A stretch of 64,000 bases of DNA from NCBI GenBank assembly GCA_040398805.1, contig JBBATK010000005.1, forward strand, positions 62,001 to 126,000. Reading direction: 5' to 3'. Below, one piece after another: positions 18,433-26,669 of this stretch. This DNA is from JBBATK01 sp040398805. GTDB lineage: Bacteria > Bacteroidota > Ignavibacteria > Kapaibacteriales > NICIL-2. The notes under the pieces are model-generated. The model made no database searches. It was not told the origin of the DNA and saw only the letters and a list, made by a program, of their open reading frames with translations. The position numbers were made by a program, and so were the translations under genes. The stretch's first letter is position 1. Every line of letters starts with the position of its first letter.

Positions 18433-18744
18433 TCACTTCGCTTTCTTTTTGAACATCTCCAGCATGCGGTCTGTCACGACGAAACCGCCGACCACGTTCA
18501 ATGTTCCGAGAACGACGGCGACGAAGCCGAGGATCATGCCGGAAAGGTTCGCCGGATCGGTGTGTCCCATGACGATGAGGGCCCCGATGATGACAACGCC
18601 GTGAATGGCATTGGCACCGGACATCAGTGGTGTGTGGAGGACGGCCGGAACCTTGGAAATGACCTCGATACCCACGAAGATGGAGAGGATGACGATGTAG
18701 ATCATCTCGATGTGAGCGGAGATGAAAAGCAAGATGTCGTTCAT
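18433..18744 (-). CDS. pntAB: NAD(P) transhydrogenase alpha subunit, membrane part (PntAB)
   Basis: The 103-residue product matches the C-terminal membrane part of proton-translocating transhydrogenase alpha, split as a separate subunit in many bacteria. Seen: an N-terminal helix (IYIVILSIFVGIEVISKVP), then VLHTPLMSGANAIHGVVIIGA, the conserved loop of the proton channel, and a third helix. Function requires the soluble alpha part (PntAA) and PntB, but neither is in the window. It is followed by crcB and divergent from kup. A TAAATTGC box on the minus strand at 18769-18776 may be its promoter. Confidence 0.88.
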   Translation of the reverse strand: MNDILLFISAHIEMIYIVILSIFVGIEVISKVPAVLHTPLMSGANAIHGVVIIGALIVMGHTDPANLSGMILGFVAVVLGTLNVVGGFVVTDRMLEMFKKKAK

Positions 18745-18856
18745 GGCGTTCCGTTCGTTAGTGTGGGCGCAATTTAGGAAGAATCGTGAGGATGCGAGGT
18801 CGGAAAATCAGCGTCGGGCGGTTCATGTCACGACACCGTGAGGTTGCCTTGCGTCG

Positions 18857-18864
18857 TAGTTTTG
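18857..18864 (+). promoter_or_regulatory. candidate -7 promoter element TAGTTTTG
   Basis: TAGTTTTG followed by CA lies 47 bp before the kup ATG. It is a perfect TAnnTTTG match, identical to the elements at 12141 and 59284. The position supports the 18912 start rather than 18786. Confidence 0.45.
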
Positions 18865-18911
18865 CACCGCACACGCACCGCACAACCTATCTCCGAACAA
18901 CCGGCTACCTG

Positions 18912-20897
18912 ATGGAATCGCAACACAATCCGTCTTTCGACCGTGCCACCATGGCGGGAATCCTCATCACCATGGGTATCGTGTTCGGTGATATCGGAAC
19001 ATCGCCGCTCTACACCCTGTCCGCGATCATCGGCACGCGGATCATTTCGGAAGACCTTGCGCTCGGTGCGTTCTCCGCGGTGTTCTGGACGTTGACTTTT
19101 CAAACGACCATCAAATACGTCCTCATCACCTTGCGCGCGGACAACCACGGCGAGGGCGGGATATTCTCCCTGTATGCCCTGGTACGGAAGATGCGCGGTT
19201 CGCTCGTCATTCCCGCCATCATCGGCGGAGCATTCCTCCTGGCCGACGGCATCATCACCCCTCCCATTTCGGTCGCGTCCGCCATCGAGGGATTGAAAAT
19301 CTACTATCCCGGACTTTCCACCGAACCGATCGTCATCGCCATCATCGTCCTGCTCTTCACCATGCAGCAGTTCGGTACGGAAAAGGTCGGCAAGCTCTTC
19401 GGTCCGGTCATGCTCGCATGGTTCACCTTCATCGGTTCCATCGGTGCATGGGCCATGATGCGGAATCCGCACATCCTTGCGGCGTTCAATCCCTACTACG
19501 CCTTCCACATGATCAGCAGTCTGCCCAACGGCTTCTTCATCCTCGGCGGTGTGTTCCTCTGCACGACGGGAGCCGAGGCGTTGTATTCGGACCTCGGTCA
19601 TTGCGGCAGGGCGAACATGCGGGTGTCGTGGAGTTATGTGAAGCTGTGTCTGTTGCTGAGTTACGCCGGGCAGTGCGCATGGCTGCTCGATCACGTCGGT
19701 TCGCCCCTTACGGAGCGTCCCTTCTTCGCCATCGTCCCCGAGTCCCTTCTCGTGTTCTCCATCGCCCTTGCCACCTTCGCGACCATCATCGCAAGCCAGG
19801 CACTGATCAGCGGCTCCTACACCCTGATCAACGAGGCCATGCAGCTCAGTCTGTGGTTCAAGACCAAAGTGGTGTTCCCGACGAACATCCGCGGTCAGAT
19901 CTACATTCCCCGACTCAATTGGACGCTCATGGTGGGCTGTATCGTCGTCGTCCTGTATTTCCAGGAGTCCAAACACATGGAAGCGGCATACGGCTTGGCC
20001 ATCACGCTGACCATGCTCATGACGACGATCCTCATCACGATGTACCTGATACGCGAGAACACCTCCAAGTTCCTCGTTGCCGGTGCCTTGTTCGTGTTCG
20101 CGTCGGTGGAGCTCTCGTTCCTTGCGGCGAACTCGGTCAAGATCATGGAGGGTGGCTGGTTCAGCATCGCCATCGGTGCCTTGCTCAGTCTTATCATGTA
20201 CGTCATCTACCGTGCCAAGCGCATCCGCGACCGTCTCACCGATTTCGTGCCTCTCGACGTGTTCGTCGAGGTGCTCGAACAACTCAGTCATGATGATACC
20301 GTCCCGAAGTTCTCGACGCACCTTGTGTATCTGACAGCGTCGTCGAATCCCGGCGAGGTGGAGCAGGTTGCCATCGACTCCATCATCCGACGTTCCCCGA
20401 AGAGAGCGGATATCTATTGGTTCGTCAACGTCACGACCACCGACCAGCCCTACGGAGCCAGCTACAGCAAGCAGATCCTGGACATCGATCAGGAGAGCGC
20501 GACACGGGTGGATGTCATCTATGTGCGGTTCAATCTCGGCTTCCGCGTCGAGCCGCGTTTGAACATCATGTTCCGTGCGGTGGTGCAGGACATGGTGAAG
20601 CGCAAGGAGATCGATATCGTGAGCCGATACAAATCGCTTCAGCGGGTCAATGCCATGGGAGATTTCCGTTTCGTCATCTTCCGTCGGTATCTGTCTAACG
20701 ACAACGACCTGCGGCCTTCGGAAAAACTCATCATGGACGGCTACTTCGTGCTGAATCGTCTGGCGGTGTCGAATCAGGAGTATTTCGGACTCGACACCAG
20801 CAACGTTCTCGTAGAGAACGTGCCGCTCATCATCGCACCGCCGCAGTCGTACTCGCTTGAGCGCGACGATTCGCCGTTCGTCCGAACCAACGATTGA
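18912..20897 (+). CDS. kup: Kup-type low-affinity potassium transporter
   Basis: The product (about 661 residues) is a Kup/HAK/KT potassium uptake protein. Seen: GIVFGDIGTSPLYTL in the first membrane helix, LRADNHGEGGIFSLYAL, DGIITPPISVASAIEG, TGAEALYSDLGHCG, about 12 membrane helices up to residue 440, then a cytosolic domain. Kup imports K+ with H+. I chose ATG 18912 (MESQHNPSF) because the residues before it are unlike the family and would cover a promoter motif. MurI starts 13 bp after its stop, so the two are co-transcribed. Confidence 0.92.
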   Translation: MESQHNPSFDRATMAGILITMGIVFGDIGTSPLYTLSAIIGTRIISEDLALGAFSAVFWTLTFQTTIKYVLITLRADNHGEGGIFSLYALVRKMRGSLVIPAIIGGAFLLADGIITPPISVASAIEGLKIYYPGLSTEPIVIAIIVLLFTMQQFGTEKVGKLFGPVMLAWFTFIGSIGAWAMMRNPHILAAFNPYYAFHMISSLPNGFFILGGVFLCTTGAEALYSDLGHCGRANMRVSWSYVKLCLLLSYAGQCAWLLDHVGSPLTERPFFAIVPESLLVFSIALATFATIIASQALISGSYTLINEAMQLSLWFKTKVVFPTNIRGQIYIPRLNWTLMVGCIVVVLYFQESKHMEAAYGLAITLTMLMTTILITMYLIRENTSKFLVAGALFVFASVELSFLAANSVKIMEGGWFSIAIGALLSLIMYVIYRAKRIRDRLTDFVPLDVFVEVLEQLSHDDTVPKFSTHLVYLTASSNPGEVEQVAIDSIIRRSPKRADIYWFVNVTTTDQPYGASYSKQILDIDQESATRVDVIYVRFNLGFRVEPRLNIMFRAVVQDMVKRKEIDIVSRYKSLQRVNAMGDFRFVIFRRYLSNDNDLRPSEKLIMDGYFVLNRLAVSNQEYFGLDTSNVLVENVPLIIAPPQSYSLERDDSPFVRTND

Positions 20898-20909
20898 TCC
20901 GTCACAACG

Positions 20910-21734
20910 ATGAATCCCTCTCAACCCATAGGCGTTTTCGATTCCGGTGTCGGCGGACTCAGCGTGCTCAAGCACTTGGTACGCGTCATGCCGTCGGAAC
21001 GGTATGTGTATCTGGGTGATACGGCGCGCGTTCCCTATGGCAACAAATCCACCGAGACGGTACGGATGTACTCCCGGCAATGTGCCGAGTTTCTGCTGCA
21101 CCACGACGTGAAGCTCATCATCATTGCATGCAACAGTGCTTCCTCCGTAGCCCTCGATACCGTGCGCGCGTGCAGTCCCGTGCCCGTGATCGGCGTGATC
21201 GAACCGAGCGCTCATGCGGCCTGCCAGGCCACGAGGAATAACATCGTCGGTGTCATCGGTACCCGAGCGACCGTCGGCAGCGAGGCCTATGCCAAAGCCA
21301 TCGCGGCGGAAGCCGATCACGCTCCTGTCCGCGTGGTCTCCCAATCCTGTCCGCTCTTCGTCCCTCTTGCAGAAGAAGGGTGGACCGCCCATCCCGCTTC
21401 CCGCGCCATCGCCGTCGAATACATGAAACCCCTTCGCGATGCGGGCGCTGATACCGTCGTGCTCGGATGCACGCATTATCCGCTGTTGCAGGATATCATT
21501 CACGACGCCATTCCGGATGCCACCCTCATCGATCCCGGGTATTATGCCGCCATGGAAGCCCGCACCGTCCTTGCGTCCATGGACGCGCTTCATCCGGATC
21601 AATCCGTTCCGAAAACCGATATCGAGTTCTATGTCACCGATATCCCCGCCACCTTCTCCCAGGTGGCGAAGGTCTTCCTCGGTTTCGATGTCGCCGCCCC
21701 GAAGCAGGCCGTCATCGATGATCACTCCCGGTAG
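20910..21734 (+). CDS. murI: glutamate racemase
   Basis: The 274-residue enzyme makes D-glutamate for peptidoglycan. Seen: GVFDSGVGGLSVLKHL, the first catalytic Cys in IIACNSASS and the second in VVLGCTHYPLLQD, plus GDTARVPYG, a canonical set. Its start follows kup by 12 nt with an ACAACG spacer and no strong Shine-Dalgarno. The gene is followed by 150 bp of non-coding sequence. Confidence 0.95.
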   Translation: MNPSQPIGVFDSGVGGLSVLKHLVRVMPSERYVYLGDTARVPYGNKSTETVRMYSRQCAEFLLHHDVKLIIIACNSASSVALDTVRACSPVPVIGVIEPSAHAACQATRNNIVGVIGTRATVGSEAYAKAIAAEADHAPVRVVSQSCPLFVPLAEEGWTAHPASRAIAVEYMKPLRDAGADTVVLGCTHYPLLQDIIHDAIPDATLIDPGYYAAMEARTVLASMDALHPDQSVPKTDIEFYVTDIPATFSQVAKVFLGFDVAAPKQAVIDDHSR

Positions 21735-21830
21735 ATTAAACCGCAGGCGACGCTTCCCCGTCCAACATCAACAGGATTGTTTTCACGGATACCGGATGAC
21801 GGACGCTTGACGCGCGACACGTTTATGCCG

Positions 21831-21838
21831 TATTCTTG
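21831..21838 (+). promoter_or_regulatory. candidate -7 element TATTCTTG
   Basis: This is a one-mismatch match to TAnnTTTG, with a TTG 21 bp upstream (21807-21809), giving a plausible Bacteroidota-type promoter about 45 bp before the next start. Confidence 0.35.
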
Positions 21839-21883
21839 TCCATGGTCTGCCGTCATCAAGATTCTTCTCACGTGGAGGTTGTC

Positions 21884-22846
21884 ATGAAAACGTTTCTCTC
21901 GGAACATCGGTTCCTTTTCCGGCTCATCGCATGCGCATGCGTTGCCATCGTCTCCTGTTCCGTCGCCGGAACATCTGTCCGTGCACAGCAGACCTCGTGC
22001 AAGGAAGAGATCCGTGCATGGGCGGTGAAGGAGATGGTCCCGACCATCCGTGGGTGGAAGAACGAGTTCGATGCCACGCTCAGTACGGACGAGTTGTCGC
22101 ACTTGAACAACCTGCGCATCAAGGCGCGTCCCCTTCGTGAACGACGAAACGATCTCATGCGGCGGATGGCATCCGTTGCCCGGACACAGGACGAGCAGGC
22201 GGGTGACGCGTTGCGGAAGGAATTCCGGACGCTGCGGAGCGATTGGGAAGAGCTGGTGGACCAGCTCATACCGATAGCGCGCAGGCACCGTGCGGACCTC
22301 GTGGCCTTGGGTGCAAAAGCCAAACCTCTGGCACGGGAGTGGCGTGCTGCGCTCCGCGTGAAGATACAGGACTGTATTGCGGCTCAGCCGGCCGACAGTA
22401 AGCTCCGCTCCGAGAAGGTCACCGGATTCTTGCGCGACTTCCTCTCGGATGAGCATCAGGAGAGTCCGAACATGCGCAAGCGAGCAGCCGTTCGTTTCCT
22501 CTTGTGGGACGGACAGACCCTTCCCCAGGAGGATGTCGCTGAAACGGAGGCGTTGCCCGGCGACCGGATACACCTGAGCGGTACGTTCACCCTCTCGCAA
22601 TGTTCACCGAATCCCGTTTCGGGTTCGCAGACGTCCGTCCGCTTCACCCTCTCGAAGTCCGATAACGTCAAAGTATCCGTGCTCGATATTCATGGCAGTG
22701 AAGTGGACGTCGTGGCCGATCGCCAATTCGCCGCGGGAACGAATGTGCTCGATGTGAATACGGGCTCGCTGCCGAACGGACAGTATTCCATCCGGCTCGT
22801 GTGCTCGGAAGGTATGCTCTACACCTCGATGATCGTCAGCCGATAG
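21884..22846 (+). CDS. secreted helical protein with T9SS sorting domain
   Basis: The product (about 320 residues) has a signal peptide (FLFRLIACACVAIVSCS then VRAQQ) and a charged helical middle (about 40-185) reminiscent of Spy/CpxP-like folds; I do not assign a family. Its C-terminus (CSPNPVSGSQTSVRFTL, then VSVLDIHG and LPNGQYSIRL) is a type A sorting domain of the type IX secretion system, so the protein should be exported and processed at the surface. A good Shine-Dalgarno (GTGGAGG) precedes ATG 21884; the in-frame extension to 21836 is rejected for that reason. It precedes another T9SS cargo by 38 bp. Confidence 0.75.
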   Translation: MKTFLSEHRFLFRLIACACVAIVSCSVAGTSVRAQQTSCKEEIRAWAVKEMVPTIRGWKNEFDATLSTDELSHLNNLRIKARPLRERRNDLMRRMASVARTQDEQAGDALRKEFRTLRSDWEELVDQLIPIARRHRADLVALGAKAKPLAREWRAALRVKIQDCIAAQPADSKLRSEKVTGFLRDFLSDEHQESPNMRKRAAVRFLLWDGQTLPQEDVAETEALPGDRIHLSGTFTLSQCSPNPVSGSQTSVRFTLSKSDNVKVSVLDIHGSEVDVVADRQFAAGTNVLDVNTGSLPNGQYSIRLVCSEGMLYTSMIVSR

Positions 22847-22884
22847 TCGGCAAGCGCCCTCATTTCCTTCACGCAGACAACGTC

Positions 22885-24417
22885 ATGAAAATATCTATTG
22901 CGACTTTCCTCCTGCTTGTATCGTTCACGGGTGCAGCGGTCATTGCGGGGACTCCCACATGGTCGAGCGATGTGGCGTGCATCATCTATTCCCATTGCAC
23001 GGGTTGCCACAATGCAAGCGGTATCGCACCCTTTCCGCTCACGTCGTACAACGATGCATATCAGCGGCGGGAGTCCATCGCGTCGGCGGTCGCGTCCAAA
23101 CACATGCCACCGTTTCCGGCCGATCAGTCCACACGGTCCTTCGCCCATGCGAATACCCTGGACGCTCGTGAGATCGAGGGGATCGTTTCGTGGGTGAAGA
23201 ACGACGCTCCGCTCGGGGATCCACGCGCAGTACCTGCTCCACCGACATACTCGACATCCTATCAATTACCGAATCCGGATTTCGTGGGACGCATTCCGTC
23301 CTATACCGTCACGTCCGACAACGACGTCTACAGGGTATTCGTCATTCCCATGAACAATACCGCGCAACTCACGGTGGAAAGTATCGAAGTCTATCCGGGG
23401 AGTCGTGAGATGGTGCATCATGCGCTCATCTTCCAAGACACGTCCGACGTGCCGTACAAGAAGGACCTCCAGGATCCGTTGCCGGGGTATTCGGCCTTCG
23501 GCGGGACGGGGTCGGCGACGTCGCGGCTGCTTTATGGGTATACTCCCGGACAGGGAGCGTTCCGCTTCGCACCGGGATTCGGTGCCGTGATTCTCCCCAA
23601 GTCGTACATCATCCTGCAGATCCATTATCCGGGTGGCGTGCGCGGTCAATCCGACAGCACGGAGGTCCGCATCAAGTACGGTCCGTCAAGTCTGCGGAGC
23701 GTGACCACCGTTCCCGCCCTCAATCATTCGACAACGTTGACGAATGGTCCGCTGTTCATCCCTGCCAATACCGTCAAGACTTTCTACAGCAAGGTGACGA
23801 ATGCCGTCGACCGGACGATTACGGGTATCATGCCGCACATGCATCTCATCGGCAGGTCCATCAAAGCGTTCTTCGTCACTCCGAAGAAGGACACCGTCCA
23901 CCTTGTCGATATTCCCGAGTGGGATTTCCATTGGCAGTACGTGTACCAGTTCCGGAAACCCATCCTTGTTCCTGCCGGTAGCGTGGTGTATGGTGAGGCC
24001 ACGTACGACAACACGGAGAATAATCCGCATAATCCCAATTCGCCGCCGAAGGATGTGAGCCGTGGTGAAGGGACCGAAGACGAGATGTTCCTTATCTACA
24101 TGAACCTCTCCACCTATGAACCCGGCGACACGGATATCGTGGTGGACACGGCAAGTCACGCAAAGCACGATGCATCGTGCTTCCAAACCACCTCCGTTGT
24201 CGAGGAGAGTTCGCCACGCATCGTGGACGCAGATCCATGTCCCGCGCGGGATATGGCGCTCGTCGACGCACCAACAGGATTCGTGTTGATCGGATTGGAC
24301 GGAAGGGTGATACGGAGCAGTGCGTCCGCGACGAATGAGATACCCTTGGGAGAACTCTCTGCAGGCGTGTATTTCGTTCACACGGGAACGTCGGTGGTGC
24401 GCATCGTGAAAGAGTAA
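22885..24417 (+). CDS. cytochrome c / copper type II monooxygenase-like T9SS cargo
   Basis: The protein (about 510 residues) carries a signal peptide, a cytochrome c-type heme motif CTGCHN near residue 40 with a possible axial Met in HMPPFPAD, then a domain like copper type II, ascorbate-dependent monooxygenases: MVHHALIF (paired His), GIMPHMHLIGRS (HxH) and a distal Met region near EDEMFLIYM. The C-terminus (LIGLDGRVI, GELSAGVYFV) is a T9SS sorting domain. It may be an extracellular redox enzyme that oxidises a peptide or small organic substrate. Start ATG 22885 is chosen for the signal peptide. It ends convergent with the heptose kinase gene. Confidence 0.78.
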   Translation: MKISIATFLLLVSFTGAAVIAGTPTWSSDVACIIYSHCTGCHNASGIAPFPLTSYNDAYQRRESIASAVASKHMPPFPADQSTRSFAHANTLDAREIEGIVSWVKNDAPLGDPRAVPAPPTYSTSYQLPNPDFVGRIPSYTVTSDNDVYRVFVIPMNNTAQLTVESIEVYPGSREMVHHALIFQDTSDVPYKKDLQDPLPGYSAFGGTGSATSRLLYGYTPGQGAFRFAPGFGAVILPKSYIILQIHYPGGVRGQSDSTEVRIKYGPSSLRSVTTVPALNHSTTLTNGPLFIPANTVKTFYSKVTNAVDRTITGIMPHMHLIGRSIKAFFVTPKKDTVHLVDIPEWDFHWQYVYQFRKPILVPAGSVVYGEATYDNTENNPHNPNSPPKDVSRGEGTEDEMFLIYMNLSTYEPGDTDIVVDTASHAKHDASCFQTTSVVEESSPRIVDADPCPARDMALVDAPTGFVLIGLDGRVIRSSASATNEIPLGELSAGVYFVHTGTSVVRIVKE

Positions 24418-24489
24418 GGTGAAGCAGGGACGCCCCGTGAACGCTGTGCGTGCCTCGTGACTCTCGTGTATCGTACGGTACCGTCGCGA

Positions 24490-25476
24490 CTACGCGTCGA
24501 TGCGCGCCTCACGGAGCCGATCGGGATGGATGGACACGACGCCGGGTTCGCCGCACACGATGCCCGCCGCAAGATTCGCCAGCATTGCCGCCTCGCGGAT
24601 GTCCGCTCCTGCCGCCACGCCCGCCGAAAGCGTCGCGATCGCCGTATCGCCCGCACCTGAAACATCGGCTACGTGCCGCGCGAAGGTGGGCACATGCGAC
24701 ACATTGCCATTCGCTTCGAAAAGCATCATGCCTTGTGCGCCGAGGGTGAGAAGGACGCTCTCCGCCTCCAATCGTGTCAGGATGTCGTTGCCCGCCTTGC
24801 GGATGGCCTCATCGCTCTTGAGCTCGTAGCCCAACGCTTCCTGCGCTTCCTTCCGGTTCGGCTTGAACACCGTGCTCTTCCGGAAGGCGAAGAAGTTGTC
24901 GAACTTCGGATCCACGAACACGCGGATGCCGCGCTCATGGGCCAGGCGGCTGAGAAGGGAGATGAGCGTGGGAGTGATCACACCCTTGTTGTAATCTTCG
25001 AAAATGATTCCATCCAATCGTTCCTGCTCGGCGAGCACGTCCACGATCTGTGCGGCTTGTTCATCGCTTATGGGAGTGCGCTGCTCACGGTCCAAACGTG
25101 CCACGTGCTGATTGTTGCCGATGATGCGCGTCTTCACGGTGGTGGCGCGGTCCGGTACCGACACCAGAGCGCTCGTATTCATACCGCTCTCGTTGGCGAT
25201 ATCCAGGAACATCTTTCCTGAGTTGTCATCGCCGATGACGCCGCAGAGCAATGGTTGCACGCCGAGCGAGTGGAGGTTGTGCGCCACGTTCGCAGCGCCG
25301 CCGAGATGGAAGGTCTCGCTCTCGATATCGATGACCGGGACAGGCGCTTCCGGCGAGATACGGGTGACCGAGCCGATGAAGTATCGGTCCAGCATGACGT
25401 CGCCGACGACGGCGATGCGGAGTCCGCTCATGGCATCGAGTATCTGCGAGGTGCGGTCGTAGCTGAGTGAAGTCAT
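24490..25476 (-). CDS. hldE: D-glycero-beta-D-manno-heptose-7-phosphate kinase
   Basis: The 328-residue product is a PfkB-family kinase matching the kinase half of HldE (also called RfaE1 when alone). Seen: IAVVGDVMLDRYFIG, GGAANVAHNLHSLG, FVDPKFDNFFAFRKSTVFKPN, and the catalytic DVSGAGDTAIATLS. It phosphorylates heptose 7-phosphate for the LPS inner core. The adenylyltransferase half is absent, so a separate RfaE2 must exist elsewhere. It lies 53 bp after thyA on the same strand, suggesting one transcript. An internal Met start (about residue 16) is possible. Confidence 0.9.
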   Translation of the reverse strand: MTSLSYDRTSQILDAMSGLRIAVVGDVMLDRYFIGSVTRISPEAPVPVIDIESETFHLGGAANVAHNLHSLGVQPLLCGVIGDDNSGKMFLDIANESGMNTSALVSVPDRATTVKTRIIGNNQHVARLDREQRTPISDEQAAQIVDVLAEQERLDGIIFEDYNKGVITPTLISLLSRLAHERGIRVFVDPKFDNFFAFRKSTVFKPNRKEAQEALGYELKSDEAIRKAGNDILTRLEAESVLLTLGAQGMMLFEANGNVSHVPTFARHVADVSGAGDTAIATLSAGVAAGADIREAAMLANLAAGIVCGEPGVVSIHPDRLREARIDA

Positions 25477-25529
25477 GATGCGGCAAGGGTGAGTGAGACA
25501 AGTTCGCTATTTCATGCGGTGTTGCAGCG

Positions 25530-26324
25530 CTACACCGCCACCTCTGCTTTGATGTGAGGATGCGCCTGGTAGTTCACGAGGTCGAAATCCTCGTACCGGA
25601 AATCATCGATGGACGTCACCTCGCGGGCGATGAGCATCTGCGGCAGGGCAAAAGGTTCGCGGGTGAGTTGGAGCTGCGCCTGTTCAAGGTGATTGCTGTA
25701 CAAATGCGCATCTCCGAAGGTATGGACGAAGTCGCCGTATTCCAGACCGCACACCTTCGCGATCATCATGGTGAGCAGAGCGTAGGAAGCGATGTTGAAC
25801 GGCACGCCGAGGAAGACATCGGCACTGCGCTGGTAGAGCTGACAGGACAGACGTCCGTCTGCCACATAGAACTGGAACAACGCGTGGCAGGGCGCAAGAT
25901 GCATGTCCGGGAGGTCCGCCACGTTCCACGCACTCACCACAAGTCGCCGTGAATCGGGATTGCGTTTGATTTCATCGATGACGCTCGCGATCTGATCGAT
26001 GGTCGTTCCGTCGGCTCCAGACCACGAGCGCCACTGTTTGCCGTACACCGGTCCCAGATCGCCGTGCTCATCGGCCCATTCGTCCCATATGCGAACACCG
26101 TTCTCCTGCAGGTACCGCACGTTCGTCTCTCCTCGAAGGAACCACAACAACTCATGAATGATGGACTTGAGGTGCAGCTTCTTGGTCGTTACCAGCGGGA
26201 ATCCCTCGCGCAGATCGAAGCGCATCTGATATCCGAAAACAGATACTGTGCCCGTGCCCGTGCGGTCGCTCTTTCTCACCCCATGACGGAGTATGTGCCG
26301 TAGCAATTCGTGGTACTGGTGCAT
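25530..26324 (-). CDS. thyA: thymidylate synthase
   Basis: The 264-residue enzyme converts dUMP to dTMP using methylenetetrahydrofolate. Seen: SDRTGTGTVSVFGYQMRFDL, FPLVTTKKLHLKSIIHEL, WDEWADE, the catalytic Cys in LAPCHALFQFYV, SADVFLGVPFNIASYAL and HIKAEVAV at the end. The length is exactly that of the E. coli enzyme if translation begins at 26324 (MHQYHELL); the longer frame to 26525 adds unrelated, basic residues. A TAAATTGC box at 26360-26367 on the minus strand may mark its promoter. No dihydrofolate reductase gene is adjacent. Confidence 0.96.
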   Translation of the reverse strand: MHQYHELLRHILRHGVRKSDRTGTGTVSVFGYQMRFDLREGFPLVTTKKLHLKSIIHELLWFLRGETNVRYLQENGVRIWDEWADEHGDLGPVYGKQWRSWSGADGTTIDQIASVIDEIKRNPDSRRLVVSAWNVADLPDMHLAPCHALFQFYVADGRLSCQLYQRSADVFLGVPFNIASYALLTMMIAKVCGLEYGDFVHTFGDAHLYSNHLEQAQLQLTREPFALPQMLIAREVTSIDDFRYEDFDLVNYQAHPHIKAEVAV

Positions 26325-26522
26325 GGTCCGAGTGCGGGGTCCAAGGAAAAATCTTCGCCGCAATTTAGGCCCTGGACCCTCCATGCACGGGGAAAAAGTA
26401 CGATTGTGAGCCTGGTTACCGTCGTTTTTGACGAAAAATCGAGCGTTTTTGCACTTCGTATAACACGTTCGTGTTATGCCCGATTCCTCTCTCCGCATCC
26501 ATGATTTTTTTTGAGCAAAAGG

Positions 26523-26550
26523 CAATAAAAGACCCGTTTATCTTTTATTG
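26523..26550. promoter_or_regulatory. 10-bp inverted repeat with 8-bp spacer, candidate operator
   Basis: CAATAAAAGA and its exact complement TCTTTTATTG flank an 8-bp spacer. The repeat ends just before the TATATTCG promoter-like octamer (26554-26561). Placement before the regulator gene suggests autoregulation, but no consensus for a known family is matched. Confidence 0.45.
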
Positions 26551-26553
26551 TTG

Positions 26554-26561
26554 TATATTCG
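26554..26561 (+). promoter_or_regulatory. candidate -7 element TATATTCG
   Basis: Seven of eight bases match TAnnTTTG (the penultimate T is C). It lies about 110 bp upstream of the regulator ATG. Confidence 0.3.
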
Positions 26562-26669
26562 TGCGGAACAATGACAGAGCGTAGACGTTTGGGGTAGAAG
26601 ACACTGTTGGCGAAACGAGTACTCTGGTAATCAACCATCACGGGTTTGTCGAACCACTACAAGAGCACC

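Larger units (their letters stand above)
26325..26669. other. AT-rich divergent intergenic region between thyA and the CRP-type regulator
   Basis: About 345 bp without a credible gene. It holds the thyA promoter candidate (26360-26367, minus), an AT-rich stretch, a 10-bp inverted repeat (26523-26550) and a candidate promoter (26554-26561) reading toward the regulator. No RNA gene is recognised. Confidence 0.6.

Noticed and set aside
18828..21725. 965-codon reading frame on the minus strand
   Set aside because: It lies opposite kup and murI, which both have clear family motifs; the composition is that of an antisense shadow.
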